From positions 437,501 to 501,500 of the forward strand of contig OX345644.1 in NCBI GenBank assembly GCA_947044365.1: a DNA stretch of 64,000 nucleotides, written 5' to 3'. The stretch's first letter is position 1. The number at the start of each line of letters is the position of its first letter. The position numbers and the translations under genes were made by a program. Under the pieces are notes generated by a model. That model ran no database searches, was not told the DNA's origin, and saw only the letters and a list, made by a program, of their open reading frames with translations. Below, piece by piece: positions 10,331-21,439 of this stretch. The stretch comes from Petrosia ficiformis. Taxonomy: Eukaryota > Porifera > Demospongiae > Haplosclerida > Petrosiidae.

Positions 10331-13300
10331 TTGGTTTTTGTGATTTTGAATCGGAATCCACCACTCTCTTCTCATATCAACTCTGCTGTTTCTCACTTAG
10401 CCTTAGTCGCTAATCAGCCCAACTGTTCCAGTACTGAGGAAATAGATGTTCCCATCTGTCAACGCCATCTTTGTAGAGCCATTGATCAAGCACGTTTTAA
10501 TTCCTTTCTCAATGATGCTCCAGATGCTCGCTCCAAGGCCTTAGCTTTGTCGACCTGTATACGCCATGCAGGTGATTGGCTGAATGTGGTGCCCTGTTCA
10601 GCTCTTGGCTTGAACTTGGTAGACTGGGAATTTCGCTTGTGTATGAAATATTGGCTAGGTCTGCAGATGACAAAAGAAGACTCCCTTTGTCCTGTTTGTG
10701 ATACCATCTCTGATTGGATGGGAGATCATCATGCCACCTGCAGGGGTAACGGAGATATGATCTGCCGACATGATAGTTTGCGTGATGTACTCTTCTCAGT
10801 CGCCCAGTCTGCTACACTGGCTCCTAAGAAAGAGACCCCTTCCCTCATACCTGGGTCCAGCTCTCCTTCTGCTGACATTTTCCTTCCCTGTTGGAAATGA
10901 GGCAAACCCGCTGCTCTTGATGTCACAGTAATCTCTCCAATCCAACAGCTCACCATTGAGGATGCTGCCATCACTCAGGGTCATGCTCTATCTGTAGGTG
11001 AAACAAGGAAACACCGAGTTCATGAAAACGAGTGCCGTGAAATCGGGATATCCTTTTTACCACTGGTGGTTGAGTCCCTTGGAGGATGGAGTAGGGAAGC
11101 GGCTAACATAATAAGAGAAGTTGGAAAGCTCAAGCCCATCACCTTAGTTTGTCCCCCTCTCATTCAATCTCACATTTGCTCCAACGGCTGTCTATCTGCT
11201 TATGGCGTGGAAATGCCTGTCTTTGGGGCTCTCGATTACCCATCATATCACCGTCTGAAGACGGGATATTATGACTTCAAATTAGCACCAAATTAACTTA
11301 TTATTTATTTTCTGTTTTTATATAATAAAAATAAAAAAAAAAATAATAATAATAATGATAATCTACATTATTATACTCTAAGATAAACATGTCATTTTAA
11401 AAATAGATCTACAAAACAACTAGTCTGTTATTATCTAAGTCACTAACATACAAGTTACCTAATGAATCTACTGTTATACCAAATGGACAAATAAACTCTC
11501 CCTCTCCACTACCTCTCTTACCAAATGAATGTATAAAACATTCATTAGTATCAAATATTGAGATACGATGATTAACTGCCTGACTAACATATAATAGATT
11601 ATTATCTATGATGATGGAGGAAGGTTGTATAATTTGACCAGGATTAGACCCATATGAACCAAATGTTGAGATGTATTGTCCTGTTGATGTGAACTTCTTG
11701 ATACAGTGATTATAACGATCTGTAACATACAAATATCCTTCATTGTCAAATGTCACATCATATGGCTGATTGAATTGTTCTGGTGATGAACCTTTCTTAC
11801 CAAAACTATGAGAATAGGTGAGATCTTTATTGAGAACTTGAATACGATGATTATCAGTATCAGCAACGAATATTTGTTCTGTGGTAGGATGAACTGTAAT
11901 ACCTATAGGAATATTAAACTGAAGAGGACCATTGCCTGTCTTACTACTCCCAACTGATTTCACACAATCACCTTCAAATGTTAGTTTCTGTAGTCGATGA
12001 TTATCAGTTACTAAAATGTGTCCATCATGAGATATGGCAACTCCACGAGGATAAGTGAATTGAGCCTCCTTTGTTCCCTGCGTTCCAAATGACTTGACTT
12101 TCTTTCCCTCCTTGTTTAGTATTGTGATACAATGGGCACCATTCTCAGCTACTACAATATCTTCATTCTTAGTGATTACTACACCACATGGTCTATTGAG
12201 TCCTGATATAATATTCACTGGTTTACCTCTCATCTCAGGGGAAGTGGTGAGACGAAGGGTAAAGGGACTACCAGGGATATTCACACCTCCTAATCGTATT
12301 GTCAATTGATGTATTCCTCTGGTACATGGAGTAAAACTTATATTGTAGTTTCCTGACTGGGTCTCATTCATATCACATGATATGCGTTGACTATCATCAG
12401 CACAAGAGAGTTTACAAGAGATGAGGGAGAGAGGAACTGAGAGGGGAGATCCATCTTGAGTCTGGAGGTTGAGAGTGATGGTTGATTTCTTACCAACGTA
12501 ACAAGCATTCTTGACAAGAATTGATTTACAAGTATTGGCTGCTACATCTTGTACATTGATAACCTCATGAGTAGAGAAAGCCTTCCATCCATTATGTTCA
12601 TCAAGACATTCTGGACATGAGAATTGAGTACACTGTTTACAATAACCAGTAGCAGAGTTCTTGTGACAATTATCACAAGAGACCTTCGGAGCTTCAAGCG
12701 ATTTCTGTAGAGTAGTTTGTAGTTGGAAGAGGCTATTAATGAGGAAAGCAGTAGGGAATTCATTGGGTCCTATGTCGGGTAGTTGTGTGGGTTTACGACA
12801 TGAAGGACAGCTTATGAAATACTTGTCTCCCTGTTAGTAAATAAGATAATTTATAAACAATGAAGTGTTAACAAAACCAGATTGTGTGTGCGTGTTTGTA
12901 CCTGTGGTTCTTGTGGTAGTTTCTCAATACATTTTAAACAGAAGCTATGTAAGCATGGAAGAGTTTTGGGGTTAGTATACTGATCCAAACATACATTACA
13001 TGTTAGTTGTTCATAAAGTTCCTTAAGAGCAGTAGAAGATTTAGTGGCCATTTTTCACTAGTGTCCTGTAGATACAGAGATACAGTTAGAGTACTAACAG
13101 TATTGTAGTGACGCAGCCTATTTTACTAGAAAAGTGGGCTAATATTTTTACCATATATGGAAACATGAATATTTAGTAATATTTATTATGTGGGTGTGTC
13201 ATATTAGTGTCTCATTTCTTTCTAAAAATAGATTGGTTATTTTCTAATATGGTAGAAATGTATTAATAGTATCTGTTATAATAACTGATAATATGAACAG

Positions 13301-13408
13301 TTTGTAGAAAAGTGGGATCATTATTTTTAGTATTTTTATCATATATAGTAATATTAAGTCCTCTCAAATATATGCTATTACATGTGTTTATGTACATGTA
13401 TATGTATG

Positions 13409-13455
<47 letters not shown>

Positions 13456-15717
13456 AGGTTATATCACAACGCGAGTGCTATATCAGATTTATAAAAAGCG
13501 AGCCCGAGGGCGAGGTTTTTATAAATCTGATATAGCACGAGTGGCTGTGATATAACCAATATATGTCACGAAAGACAAAACCTTTGTTGATGTCTGATGC
13601 TTCTCCTACCTTTTTGTCGGCACTTTGGAGAAGGTAAGCATTGTTTTCTTGTAGTCTGTTTTGACGGCAGGTGCTATAGCTGACCGCAGTGCTATATCTG
13701 CTGACCGCAGTGCTATATCATATATATATATATCCCTGTGGTTTACTTTGATGTTTCGCCGTATCGGGATATATATATATATAAATATAAATTGTATATA
13801 GAGACTCATGGCTAGTTGTTCTGAGTCAGTGAAGAGGATCTCATTAGAGCTAGGAGGTAATGCACCTTTTATTGTATTCAACTCAGCAGATATTTCAGCT
13901 GCTGTTAGAGGAGCAATGGCTGCTAAATTCCGTAACTCAGGACAAGTAAGAGGAACTAATAATAATTCTCACATACCCTCTAATTAATTAATATCATCTC
14001 CTCATTAATTAGACATGTATTTGTCCAAATCGTTTCTTGGTTCAAAATAAAGTTTATGATCAGTTTGTGGATGAACTATCACAACAAGTTGCTGCCCTCA
14101 AAATTGGTAATGGATTTGATGAAGATACACAACAAGGACCTCTTATAAATGAAACTGCTGTTAAAAAGGTATTGTGAGTTTCTATATTACGTAATTATAA
14201 AAAAGAACTTTTGAATAATAGAAAAAATTGATAATCAATTTTTAAATGCTTACTATTAATCCATTTTGTATAGTAAGCTAATTAAATTAAATATTCATAG
14301 TAATTATTTCTTCATTTAGATATGATCTAATTAGTTGACTTCCTGTATATCATCACTGATTGATGATTGAGTAAAGATTATAATCAAACATCCATTATTC
14401 ATATCTATAGATACATGTACACATCTCGTATATACATGTATATACATATCTCATATATACGTACATACACAGGGTGTGGAAATATTGAGCCAACTATCAG
14501 ACATTCTGACCTATTTTGACCTATTTTCAATACTCTTGTCCTGCTCCCCATATACTTTGTATACAGTTCAGTTTCAATTTACCAGACATTCACTAGATTT
14601 ATCAGTCCTGTATGACTGTCTGTTTCCATATCACTGTAATATACATACGTTATATTCTAATTAATGCCCTTATTATATGTGTAGGTTGAACATCATGTCA
14701 GTGATGCACAGTTAAAAGGTAGTGAAGTATTAGTGGGTGGGGCTAGGGTTGCCGAGGCAACGGGAAGTTTCTACCAACCATCTGTTCTTGTGAATGTCAA
14801 AGATAATATGATTATGAATAATGAGGAGACATTTGGACCAGTAGCTGCTATAACTAAGTTAGTTATTATGATTTGTGGGTGTGGTTAGTAATTAATGGGG
14901 GTGTGGTTTATAACAGGTTTGATGAGGAAGATGAAGCTGTTACTATAGCCAATGCAACACAATATGGACTTATAGGTTAGTATATGTTTGTCTGTCATAA
15001 TTATAGTTCTATAGTATTGTTTAATTAACTATAACCATTTTTAGTAAGGTAACTTAGATACGTTGGGGGTTTCCGTACAATGAATCTAGGGGTGTGGTTT
15101 ATGGAGAAGTGATCCAATTTGTAATGTGATGAGAGCCCGGTCTCTCCAGACACCTATCACAGCAAAGAAAGTATGAAGATACGACTAAAATATGCAAGCA
15201 TCACAATTGGTCATCATCAAAATTCTCCTACTCCAGAAGCAGTAGTATTTGAAATGTCCAGAAACCACACCTGTCTGGAAACCCACTGACTTACCTTATT
15301 GTGAGTTTAAGTCTACTGTAATAACTATAACTAACTATAAAATGAATAATGGTCACTTTATAGTTTAATTATTAACTAAAGCTAAAACCCTTTTAATAAA
15401 CCTTATATTACTACTATAGTTTGAAGAAGCCATGTAAAATATACCTATACCTATACCTAAATGTATCATACATTAATTCCTCATGTCTTCATTCTTCTCC
15501 TCTAAAAGGTTATTTCTATTCTCAAGATGTTAGTCAAATATGTCGTGTTACAGAGTCTCTAGAGTGTGGTATGATTGGATCAAATGAGAGTATACTATCT
15601 ACTGAAGTAGCTCCATTTGGAGGTATTAAACAAAGTGGACTAGGAAGAGAAGGATCAAAATATGGAATAGATGAATATTTGAATATTAAATACTTGTGTT
15701 TAGGAAATCTTAACTAG
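8622..15717 (+). CDS. ALDH5A1: succinate-semialdehyde dehydrogenase (ALDH5A1-type)
   Basis: Oxidises succinate semialdehyde to succinate with NAD+, the last step of the GABA shunt. Eleven exons: 8622-8786, 8911-8997, 9053-9136, 9365-9535, 9658-9774, 9885-10028, 13802-13945, 14013-14168, 14685-14857, 14917-14975, 15509-15717; all phases join to a 502-residue protein. Landmarks: ITPWNFP, the coenzyme loop FTGSTATGK (~248-256), catalytic Glu in LELGG (~E272), catalytic Cys in GQTCIC (~C306, with a second Cys two residues on, matching the TCxC redox-switch pair of animal SSADH), ETFGP, and the ending [17 protein letters not shown]. About 30 residues shorter than human preprotein at the N terminus; no clear mitochondrial presequence is visible, so targeting is uncertain. 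TRIM copy 2 and a retrotransposon fragment sit in the 3.8-kb intron 6. Confidence 0.93.
9765..9884 (+). repeat. tandem duplication of SSADH exon 5 end and donor
   Basis: The exon 5 end and donor (AATAGCTGAG|GTAATAC) plus ~40 bp of intron are repeated about 60 bp downstream with near identity, so intron 5 carries a second copy of its own splice donor. Use of the second donor would add intronic codons. Short direct duplication; no target-site hallmark. Confidence 0.85.
10205..10332. repeat. TRIM downstream flank with (TAA)n tract, 5' side of retrotransposon
   Basis: GTTCCTGTTCTTCTTGTGAATG through AGAACAATTAGAATC then about 16 TAA units. The same sequence lies downstream of TRIM copies 1, 3 and 4. 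Here the TAA tract is interrupted by the retrotransposon fragment starting near 10333. Confidence 0.8.
10333..11310 (+). mobile_element. 5'-truncated non-LTR retrotransposon, restriction-like endonuclease end (copy A)
   Basis: The coding remnant runs from 10331 to 11295 in a single frame broken by one TGA at 10898-10900. Visible motifs: a CxxC...H...C zinc knuckle ([18 protein letters not shown]), then RHDSLRD, then an ADIFLP...[10 protein letters not shown] block matching the PD-(D/E)XK-like endonuclease of R2-class elements. No reverse transcriptase remains, so only the C-terminal quarter is present. It lies in a (TAA)n tract downstream of TRIM copy 2, inside SSADH intron 6 and in host-gene sense. 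Both ends abut TAA/ATAA repeats (10283-10330, 11340-11360). A dead copy. Confidence 0.8.
11409..13051 (-). CDS. TRIM-NHL protein, copy 2, lacking B-box 2 and coiled coil; nested in SSADH intron
   Basis: Exons 13051-12902 (RING, start MATKSST) and 12830-11409, phase 0, 523 residues. RING and B-box 1 are intact ([18 protein letters not shown]). After VAANTC the sequence passes directly into [14 protein letters not shown], the start of the filamin repeat. About 220 residues (B-box 2, the coiled coil and linker) are removed in frame compared with copies 1, 3 and 5. Filamin and NHL domains follow complete. Loss of the coiled coil should affect dimerisation, which RING activity in TRIM proteins usually needs. 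Encoded antisense inside SSADH intron 6. The 5' flank next to the ATG differs from other copies by ~150 bp of inserted DNA. Open throughout, so probably functional or recent. Confidence 0.85.
13457..13557. repeat. ~100-bp near-perfect hairpin (foldback) in SSADH intron 6
   Basis: Arms GGTTATATCACAACGCGAGT... and ...CACGAGTGGCTGTGATATAACC pair over about 44 bp around a GC-rich centre (GCGAGCCCGAGGGCGAGG). It is unusually GC-rich in its loop for this window. Followed at 13660-13730 by two repeats of GCTGACCGCAGTGCTATATC, which share the GTGCTATATC word with the arms. A MITE or structured RNA; no coding potential. Confidence 0.75.
14470..14636. mobile_element. ~165-bp mariner-like MITE (copy 1)
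   Basis: Ends CAGGGTGTGGAAA and TTTCCATATCACTG are inverted repeats of each other (consensus CAGTGGTGTGGAAA). The internal sequence (CTTGTCCTGCTCCCCATATAC, read in the opposite sense) is shared with 39592-39752 and 45572-45735. TA dinucleotides flank the ends, as expected for the Tc1/mariner group. Lies in SSADH intron 8. Confidence 0.75.
15106..15500. repeat. ~390-bp segment duplicated beside TRIM copy 4
   Basis: SSADH intron 10 from about 15106 to 15500 matches 20987-21373 at high identity in the same orientation (shared blocks CAGACACCTATCACAGCAAAG, GACTAAAATATGCAAGCATC, TTTGAAGAAGCCATGTAAAA are each present in both; quoted in parts). It stops just before the exon 11 acceptor. Both copies keep a short open frame ([13 protein letters not shown]...) ending at the same position (LETH stop). 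Could be a dispersed repeat or a segmental duplication; only two copies are seen here. Confidence 0.8.
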
Positions 15718-15721
15718 ACCT

Positions 15722-15815
15722 ACTATGTATATATGTATGATTGTATGTATGTATGTATGTTGTATGTACATGTATATGTATTTATGTATGTACGTATGTA
15801 TGTTGTATGTACATG

Positions 15816-15906
<91 letters not shown>

Positions 15907-15935
15907 ATGTATTTATGTATGTATGTATGTATTAG
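15722..15935. repeat. (GTAT)n plus long (TA)n microsatellite
   Basis: Immediately after the SSADH stop codon: GTAT repeats flank about 78 bp of pure TA (15820-15897). The whole stretch is a near palindrome because the flanking GTATATGTATTTATGTATG words recur on both sides. Confidence 0.85.
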
Positions 15936-16337
15936 AGCTGGGCAATAGTGAAATAGGTATTTGAACGACAGTGAATTCTGAGCATTTTCCACTTGTGGCA
16001 GAGAAAGTAAGTACTCTCATACGTTACTCTTAGAACCCTCCAACAGAAAAAGCTCCAGCTCTTTGTCAAAATCAATGTCATCAGAAATATTCCTTGCCAT
16101 CTTCACATCTTTTTTCATGTGGTTGTTGAGGTGAGACAATGTCAAATACACATGCCTGTAACCACATGACCACTATCATGATACCAAGTAGTAGTTTATA
16201 CCTATCTCTGTCATGATAGTAACACTGACAATTGTGATAGTCACACTATCTAGTATGTATGTTGTAGTAACTCTGTGATTTCTTTAATTGTGATGACAAA
16301 TTGTGAAGTAATTTATTATAAGAACAATTAGAATCAA

Positions 16338-16378
<41 letters not shown>

Positions 16379-16424
16379 CTACATTATTATACTCTAAGAT
16401 AAACATGTCATGTTTAAAATAGAT
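15936..16424. other. intergenic between SSADH and TRIM copy 3; empty (TAA)n site
   Basis: No gene recognised. Bases ~16270-16340 repeat the TRIM downstream flank, then (TAA)n at 16339-16378 runs straight into CTACATTATTATACTCTAAG. This is the uninterrupted equivalent of the retrotransposon-bearing tracts downstream of copies 2 and 4. Confidence 0.7.
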
Positions 16425-18732
16425 CTACAGAACAACTAGTCTGTTATTACCCCAGTCACTAACATACAAGTTACCTAATGAATCTACTGTTATACTATAT
16501 GGATTATTAAACTCTACCTCTCCACTACCTCTCTTACCAAAGCAATGTATAAAACATCCATTAGTATCAAATATTGAGATACGATTATTACCCCACTCAC
16601 TAACATATAATAGATTATTATCTATGATGATGGAGGTAAGATATTTAATTTGACCAGGATTAGACCCATATGAACTAAATGTTGAGATGTATTGTCCTGT
16701 TGATGTGAACTTCTTGATACAGTGATTATCATTATCTGCAACATACAAATATCCTTCGTTGTCAAATGTCACATCATATGGTAGATTGAATTGTTCTGGT
16801 GATGAACCTCTCTTACCGAAACTATGAGAGTAGGTGAGATCTTTATTGAGAACTTGAATACGATGATTATCACTATCAGCAATGAATATTTGTCCTGTGG
16901 TAGGATGAACTGTAATACCTACAGGATAACTAAACTGAAGAGGACCATTGCCTGTCTTACTACTCCCAACTGATTTCACACAATCACCTTCAAATGTTAG
17001 TTTCTGTAGTCGATGATTATCAGTTACTAAAATGTGTCCATCATGAGATATGGCAACTCCACAAGGATGAGTGAATTGAACCTCCTTTGTTCCTCTTGTT
17101 CCAAATGACTTCACTTTCTTTCCCTCCTTGTTTAGTATTGTGATACAATGGGCACCATTCTCAGCTACTACAATCTCTTCATTCTTAGTGATTACTACAC
17201 CAAATGGTCTATTGAGTCCTGGTATAATATTCACTGGTTTACCTCTCATCTCAGGAGAAGTTGTGATACGAAGAGTAAAGGGACTACCAGGGATATTCAC
17301 ACCTCCTAATCGTATTGTCAATTGATATTTTCCTCTGGTACATGGAGTACAGCATATATCGTAGTTTCCTGATTGGGTCTCATTGATATCGCATGATATG
17401 AGTTGACTATCATCAGCAGAAGAGAGTTCACAAAAGATGAGGGAGAGAGGAACTGAGAGGGGAGATCCATCTTGAGTCTGGAGGTTGAAAGTGATGGTCG
17501 ATTTCTTACCAACGTAACAAGCATTCTTGACGTGAACCAATTTGCCAAACGTTTTAGATTTTAACTCACCAATACCCTCATATTTATCAACCAATGTCTG
17601 ATTACTAGTGAATGTGATGTTGGCCTCCTCTATTGGTTGAAATACAACAGGGTTGACATCTTGATTGACTGTTGTCATTACTTGTACCATATTCTGTTTC
17701 TCCCTCAATATCTGTTGTTGACTCCCTACCTTCAGACTCTGTTCTACAAACTCCTCACAACCTTTCAGCTGTTTGAGAACTGTCTCTGCCTCTTCTCTCT
17801 GTTTGGTTAGTAATTGAATCTTCTGTTGTACTACAGTGTCTACCTGTTGAACTAACTGTCTCTCTGACTGTTGAACTAAGTTTATGATTAGTTGGGACTG
17901 TGTGTGGATCTGTTTCTTGACATCTTCTCCCTGTTTTGTGACCTCTCTCTCTCGAGTGATGAGGTTAGTCACTGCTGTATTAACGTCGGCTACTTTTCTT
18001 TTCACCTTTGTGAGGTCAGCCTCTATCTCTTGATGATGATCAGGATAACATTCAGTAACGAGCTTGTACTTGTGATTTTGATGTCGTTGGCTAATTGTAC
18101 AATCTCGACAAATAAGCTCTTGACAGGTTTCACAGTAGACTTTGATTGGCTCATTATGATCGTTACACTTCATATTTCTATCCTCATTCAATGGAAGTAG
18201 TTTAGAAGTATTGACTGTTACATCTTGTACATTGATAACCTCATGAGTAGAGAAAGCCTTCCATCCATTATGTTTATCAAGACATTCTGGACACAGGAAT
18301 TGAGTACACTGTTTACAATAACCAGCAGCAGAGTTCTTGTGACAATTATCACAAGAGATCTTTGGAGCTTTGAGCGTTTTCTGTAGAGTAGTTTGTAGTT
18401 GTAAGAGGCTATTAATGAGAAACGCAGTAGGGAATTCAGTGGGTCCTATGTCGGGTAGTTGTGTGGGTTTACGACATGAAGGACAGCTTATGAAATACTT
18501 GTCTCCCTGTTAGTAAATAAGATAATGTATAAACAATGAAGTGTTAACAAAAGCAGATTGTGTGTGTGTGTGTTTGTACCTGTGGTTCTTGTGGTAGTTT
18601 CTCAATACATTCTAAACAGAAGCTATGTAAGCATGGAAGAGTTTTGGGGTTAGTATACTGATCCAAACATACATTACATGTTAGTTGTTCATCAAGTTCC
18701 TTAAGAGCAGTAGAAGAAGATTGTTGAGCCAT
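16425..18732 (-). CDS. TRIM-NHL protein, copy 3
   Basis: Exons 18732-18580 and 18506-16425, phase 0, 744 residues. Domain order as in copy 1: RING ([13 protein letters not shown] start; CNVC ... CPSC), B-box 1, B-box 2 (CNDHNEPIKVYCETC), coiled coil, filamin repeat, NHL propeller ending NNRLVVL. The open frame has no in-frame Met between the exon 2 start and B-box 2, so the RING exon supplies the start. Differs from copies 1 and 5 mainly at NHL positions just before the P-x-G and after the V-x-D of each blade. A MITE splits its upstream flank. Intact by inspection. Confidence 0.9.
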
Positions 18733-18797
18733 CTCTTTCTCCTTTCTGGTTACTTCCTAATATGGTAGAAATATAATTATTAATAGCGTCTATAGGC

Positions 18798-18940
18798 ACT
18801 TTTACTAAATCTTGCACTACAGAATCCAAAAAGTGTTAACCATAAGACTTTGTTGTGGGCAGTGTCTATATTATTACCTTTAAACACTACTATGGAACAA
18901 AGTATTATTGGATTTGTGTAGTGCAAGATTTAGTAAAAGT
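18798..18940. mobile_element. 143-bp MITE in the TRIM copy 3 upstream flank
   Basis: Terminal inverted repeats of about 30 bp: ACTTTTACTAAATCTTGCAC at the left end and its complement GTGCAAGATTTAGTAAAAGT at the right. It interrupts the flank block that is continuous in copies 1 and 5, 66 bp upstream of the start codon. No clear target duplication was found. Confidence 0.8.
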
Positions 18941-19034
18941 AGTGTATTGTAATAATATTAAATCATGTGGATATCAACAGTTTGTAGTAAAATGGGATCA
19001 TTATTTTTGCCATATATGGTAATATTCAGTCCAC

Positions 19035-19279
19035 TATTATATGTATGTATGTATGTATGTGTGTATGTACGTATGCTGCATGTATGTATGTATGTAGGTA
19101 TGTATGTATGTTTGTACGTATGTATGTATGTATGTAGGTATGTATGTATGTAACTGAGCTAGTCCAATCAGAATGAGAATAGATGACTATTTATTCTTTC
19201 ATTTTTTAATGAAATATTTTTATTATACTTGTTCCTGTTCTTTTTGTAAATTATGAAGTAGAATTATTATAAGAATCAA

Positions 19280-19331
<52 letters not shown>
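19035..19331. repeat. (GTAT)n then TRIM downstream flank and (TAA)n
   Basis: GTAT tetranucleotides (19035-19155) are followed by the flank shared with other TRIM copies (CATTTTTTAATGAAATATT, TTCCTGTTCTTTTTGTAAAT) and a (TAA)n tract at 19281-19330 that ends at the retrotransposon junction. Confidence 0.75.
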
Positions 19332-19332
<1 letters not shown>

Positions 19333-19907
19333 CAGTGGTCAGGGAACCAAATAATACAACAGAAACACCTGCCCTGATAGCTGACCTATCCATCAGAGGA
19401 GTCTGGACGCCACAAGAGTTGACGTTGTTAGATGTTCGTGTCATAGACACAGACGCCAAATCTTATGGTAACAGATTTCCCGAAGATGTGATAAAAACCG
19501 CAGAGAGAGAAAAGAGGAATAAATATGGGGAAGCATGTGAGGCCAGGAGGGCAACGTTTACGCCATTCTGTGTTTCCGTAGATGGAGTAATGGGAAAACA
19601 GGCGCAACACTTTGTGAAGAGAATAGGAGATAGATTGGCAGAAAAGTGGGATAGAACATATGGAGAAACAATGGGGTGGCTAAGAACAAGACTAGCATTT
19701 GCTATATTAAGAGCTTCAATCCTATGTTTGAGAGGATCACGAACAAAATGGAGATGTCTAGGGTTAGAGGATGGAGCTCCAATTACTTGGTTATTGGATT
19801 AACACCAATCCCAATTATAACTTTATTTCTTTATTTCTATATTATAAAGTAATTATAAATTTTTGGACTTTGACTTTCAGTTGTATAATTATTATATTCA
19901 GTATTAG

Positions 19908-19910
<3 letters not shown>
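19332..19910 (+). mobile_element. 5'-truncated non-LTR retrotransposon, C-terminal fragment (copy B)
   Basis: An open frame from ~19335 to 19802 encodes the end of a retrotransposon protein. The block IADLSIRGVW...LLDVRVIDTDA fits the metal-binding core of the restriction-like endonuclease, followed by a Lys/Arg-rich region and AFAILRASILCLRGSRTKW. Not similar in detail to fragment A or the larger element at 32 kb, so it is a separate family. It is flanked by (TAA)n on both sides (19281-19330 and ~19909-19958), inside the TRIM copy 4 downstream tract. A dead fragment. Confidence 0.7.
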
Positions 19911-19958
<48 letters not shown>

Positions 19959-20004
19959 CTACACTATTATACTCTAAGATAAACATGTCATGTTTAAAAT
20001 AGAT

Positions 20005-20974
20005 CTACAAAACAACTAGTCTGTTATTATATGTGTCACTAACATACAAGTTACCTAATAAATCTACTGTTATACCTTGTGGATGATCAAACTCTCCCTC
20101 TCCACTACCACTCTTACCAAAGCAATGTATAAAACATCCATTAGTATCAAATATTGCGATACGATTATTACCCCACTCACTAACATATAATAGATTATTA
20201 TCTATGATGATGGAGGTAGGATCTTTAATTTGACCAGGATTAGACCCATATGAACTAAATGTTGATATGTATTGTTCTGTTGATGTGAGTTTCTTGATAC
20301 AGTGATTATAACAATCTGCAACATACAAATATCCCTCATTGTCAAATGTCACATCCCACGGCTGATTGAATTGTTCTGGTGATGAACCTTCCATACTATG
20401 AGAGTAGGTGAGATCTTTATTGAGAACTTGAATACGATGATTATCAGTATCAGCAATGAATATTTGTCCTGTGGTAGGATGAATTGTAATACCTATAGGA
20501 TAACTAAACTGAAGAGGACCATTGCCTGTCTTACTACTCCCAACTGATTTCACACAATCACCTTCAAATGTTAGTTTTTGTAGTCGATGTTCATCAGTTA
20601 CTAAAATATGTCCATCTTGAGAGATGGCAACTCCACGAGGATTAGTAAATTGACCCTCCTTTGTTCCAAATGACTTTACTTTCTTTCCCTCCTTGTTTAG
20701 TATTGTGATACGATTGGCATTTCTCTCAACCACTACAATTTCTTCATTCTTAGTGATTACTACACCAAATGGTCTATTGAGTCCTGATATAATATTCACT
20801 GGTTTACCTCTCATCTCAGGGGAAGTTGTGATATGAAGAGTAAAGGGACTACCAGGGATATTCACACCTCCTAATCGTATTGTGAATTGATGTTTTCCTC
20901 TGGTACATGGAGTAAAGCTTATATCGTAGTTTCCTGACTGGGTCTCATTGATATCACATGATATGAGTTGACTA
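20005..20974 (-). pseudogene. TRIM-NHL copy 4: truncated, filamin and NHL only
   Basis: Homology to the other copies starts abruptly at [18 protein letters not shown], inside the filamin repeat. The RING, B-boxes, coiled coil and half the filamin domain are absent. Upstream of the breakpoint (~20975) the DNA matches SSADH intron 10 instead. The NHL region stays open to NNRLVVL, with two short deletions relative to its paralogs (in KSFGTKEGQF and SHSMEGSSPEQ). An open frame extends into the foreign DNA up to 21033, but no RING exon precedes it. Called a pseudogene; a short NHL-only product cannot be excluded. Confidence 0.8.
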
Positions 20975-20986
20975 TAACTATAACAA

Positions 20987-21373
20987 GTGATCTGATCTGT
21001 AATGTGATGCGAGTTTCTCCAGACACCTATCACAGCAAAGAAAGTATGAAGATACGACTAAAATATGCAAGCATCACAATTGGTGAGCACCTAAACTCTC
21101 CTACTCCAAAAGCATTAGTATTTGAAATGTTCAGAAACCACACCCATCTGGAAACCCACTGACATACCTTATTGTGAGTTTAAGTCTACTGTAATCACTA
21201 TAACTAACTATATAATGAATAATGGTCACTTTATAGTTTAATTATTAACTAAAGCTACATGTAAAACCCTTTTAATAAACCTTATATTACTACTATAGTT
21301 TGAAGAAGCCATGTAAAACATACCTATACATAAATGTATCATACATTAGTTCCTCATGTCTTCATTCTTCTCT
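20987..21373. repeat. duplicate of SSADH intron 10 segment at TRIM copy 4 breakpoint
   Basis: Matches 15106-15500 in the same orientation and replaces the 5' half of TRIM copy 4. It ends 67 bp before the stop codon of TRIM copy 5. See the entry at 15106. Confidence 0.8.
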
Positions 21374-21439
21374 GTCTACTGTAACTTTAATATTGCTTCA
21401 TAATAATAATAATAATAATTAATTCACTTTAAGATAAAA

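Noticed and set aside
20975..21033. N-terminal MIGVWRNSHHITDQ extension of TRIM copy 4
   Set aside because: Encoded by the foreign segment past the breakpoint; not homologous to any TRIM copy.
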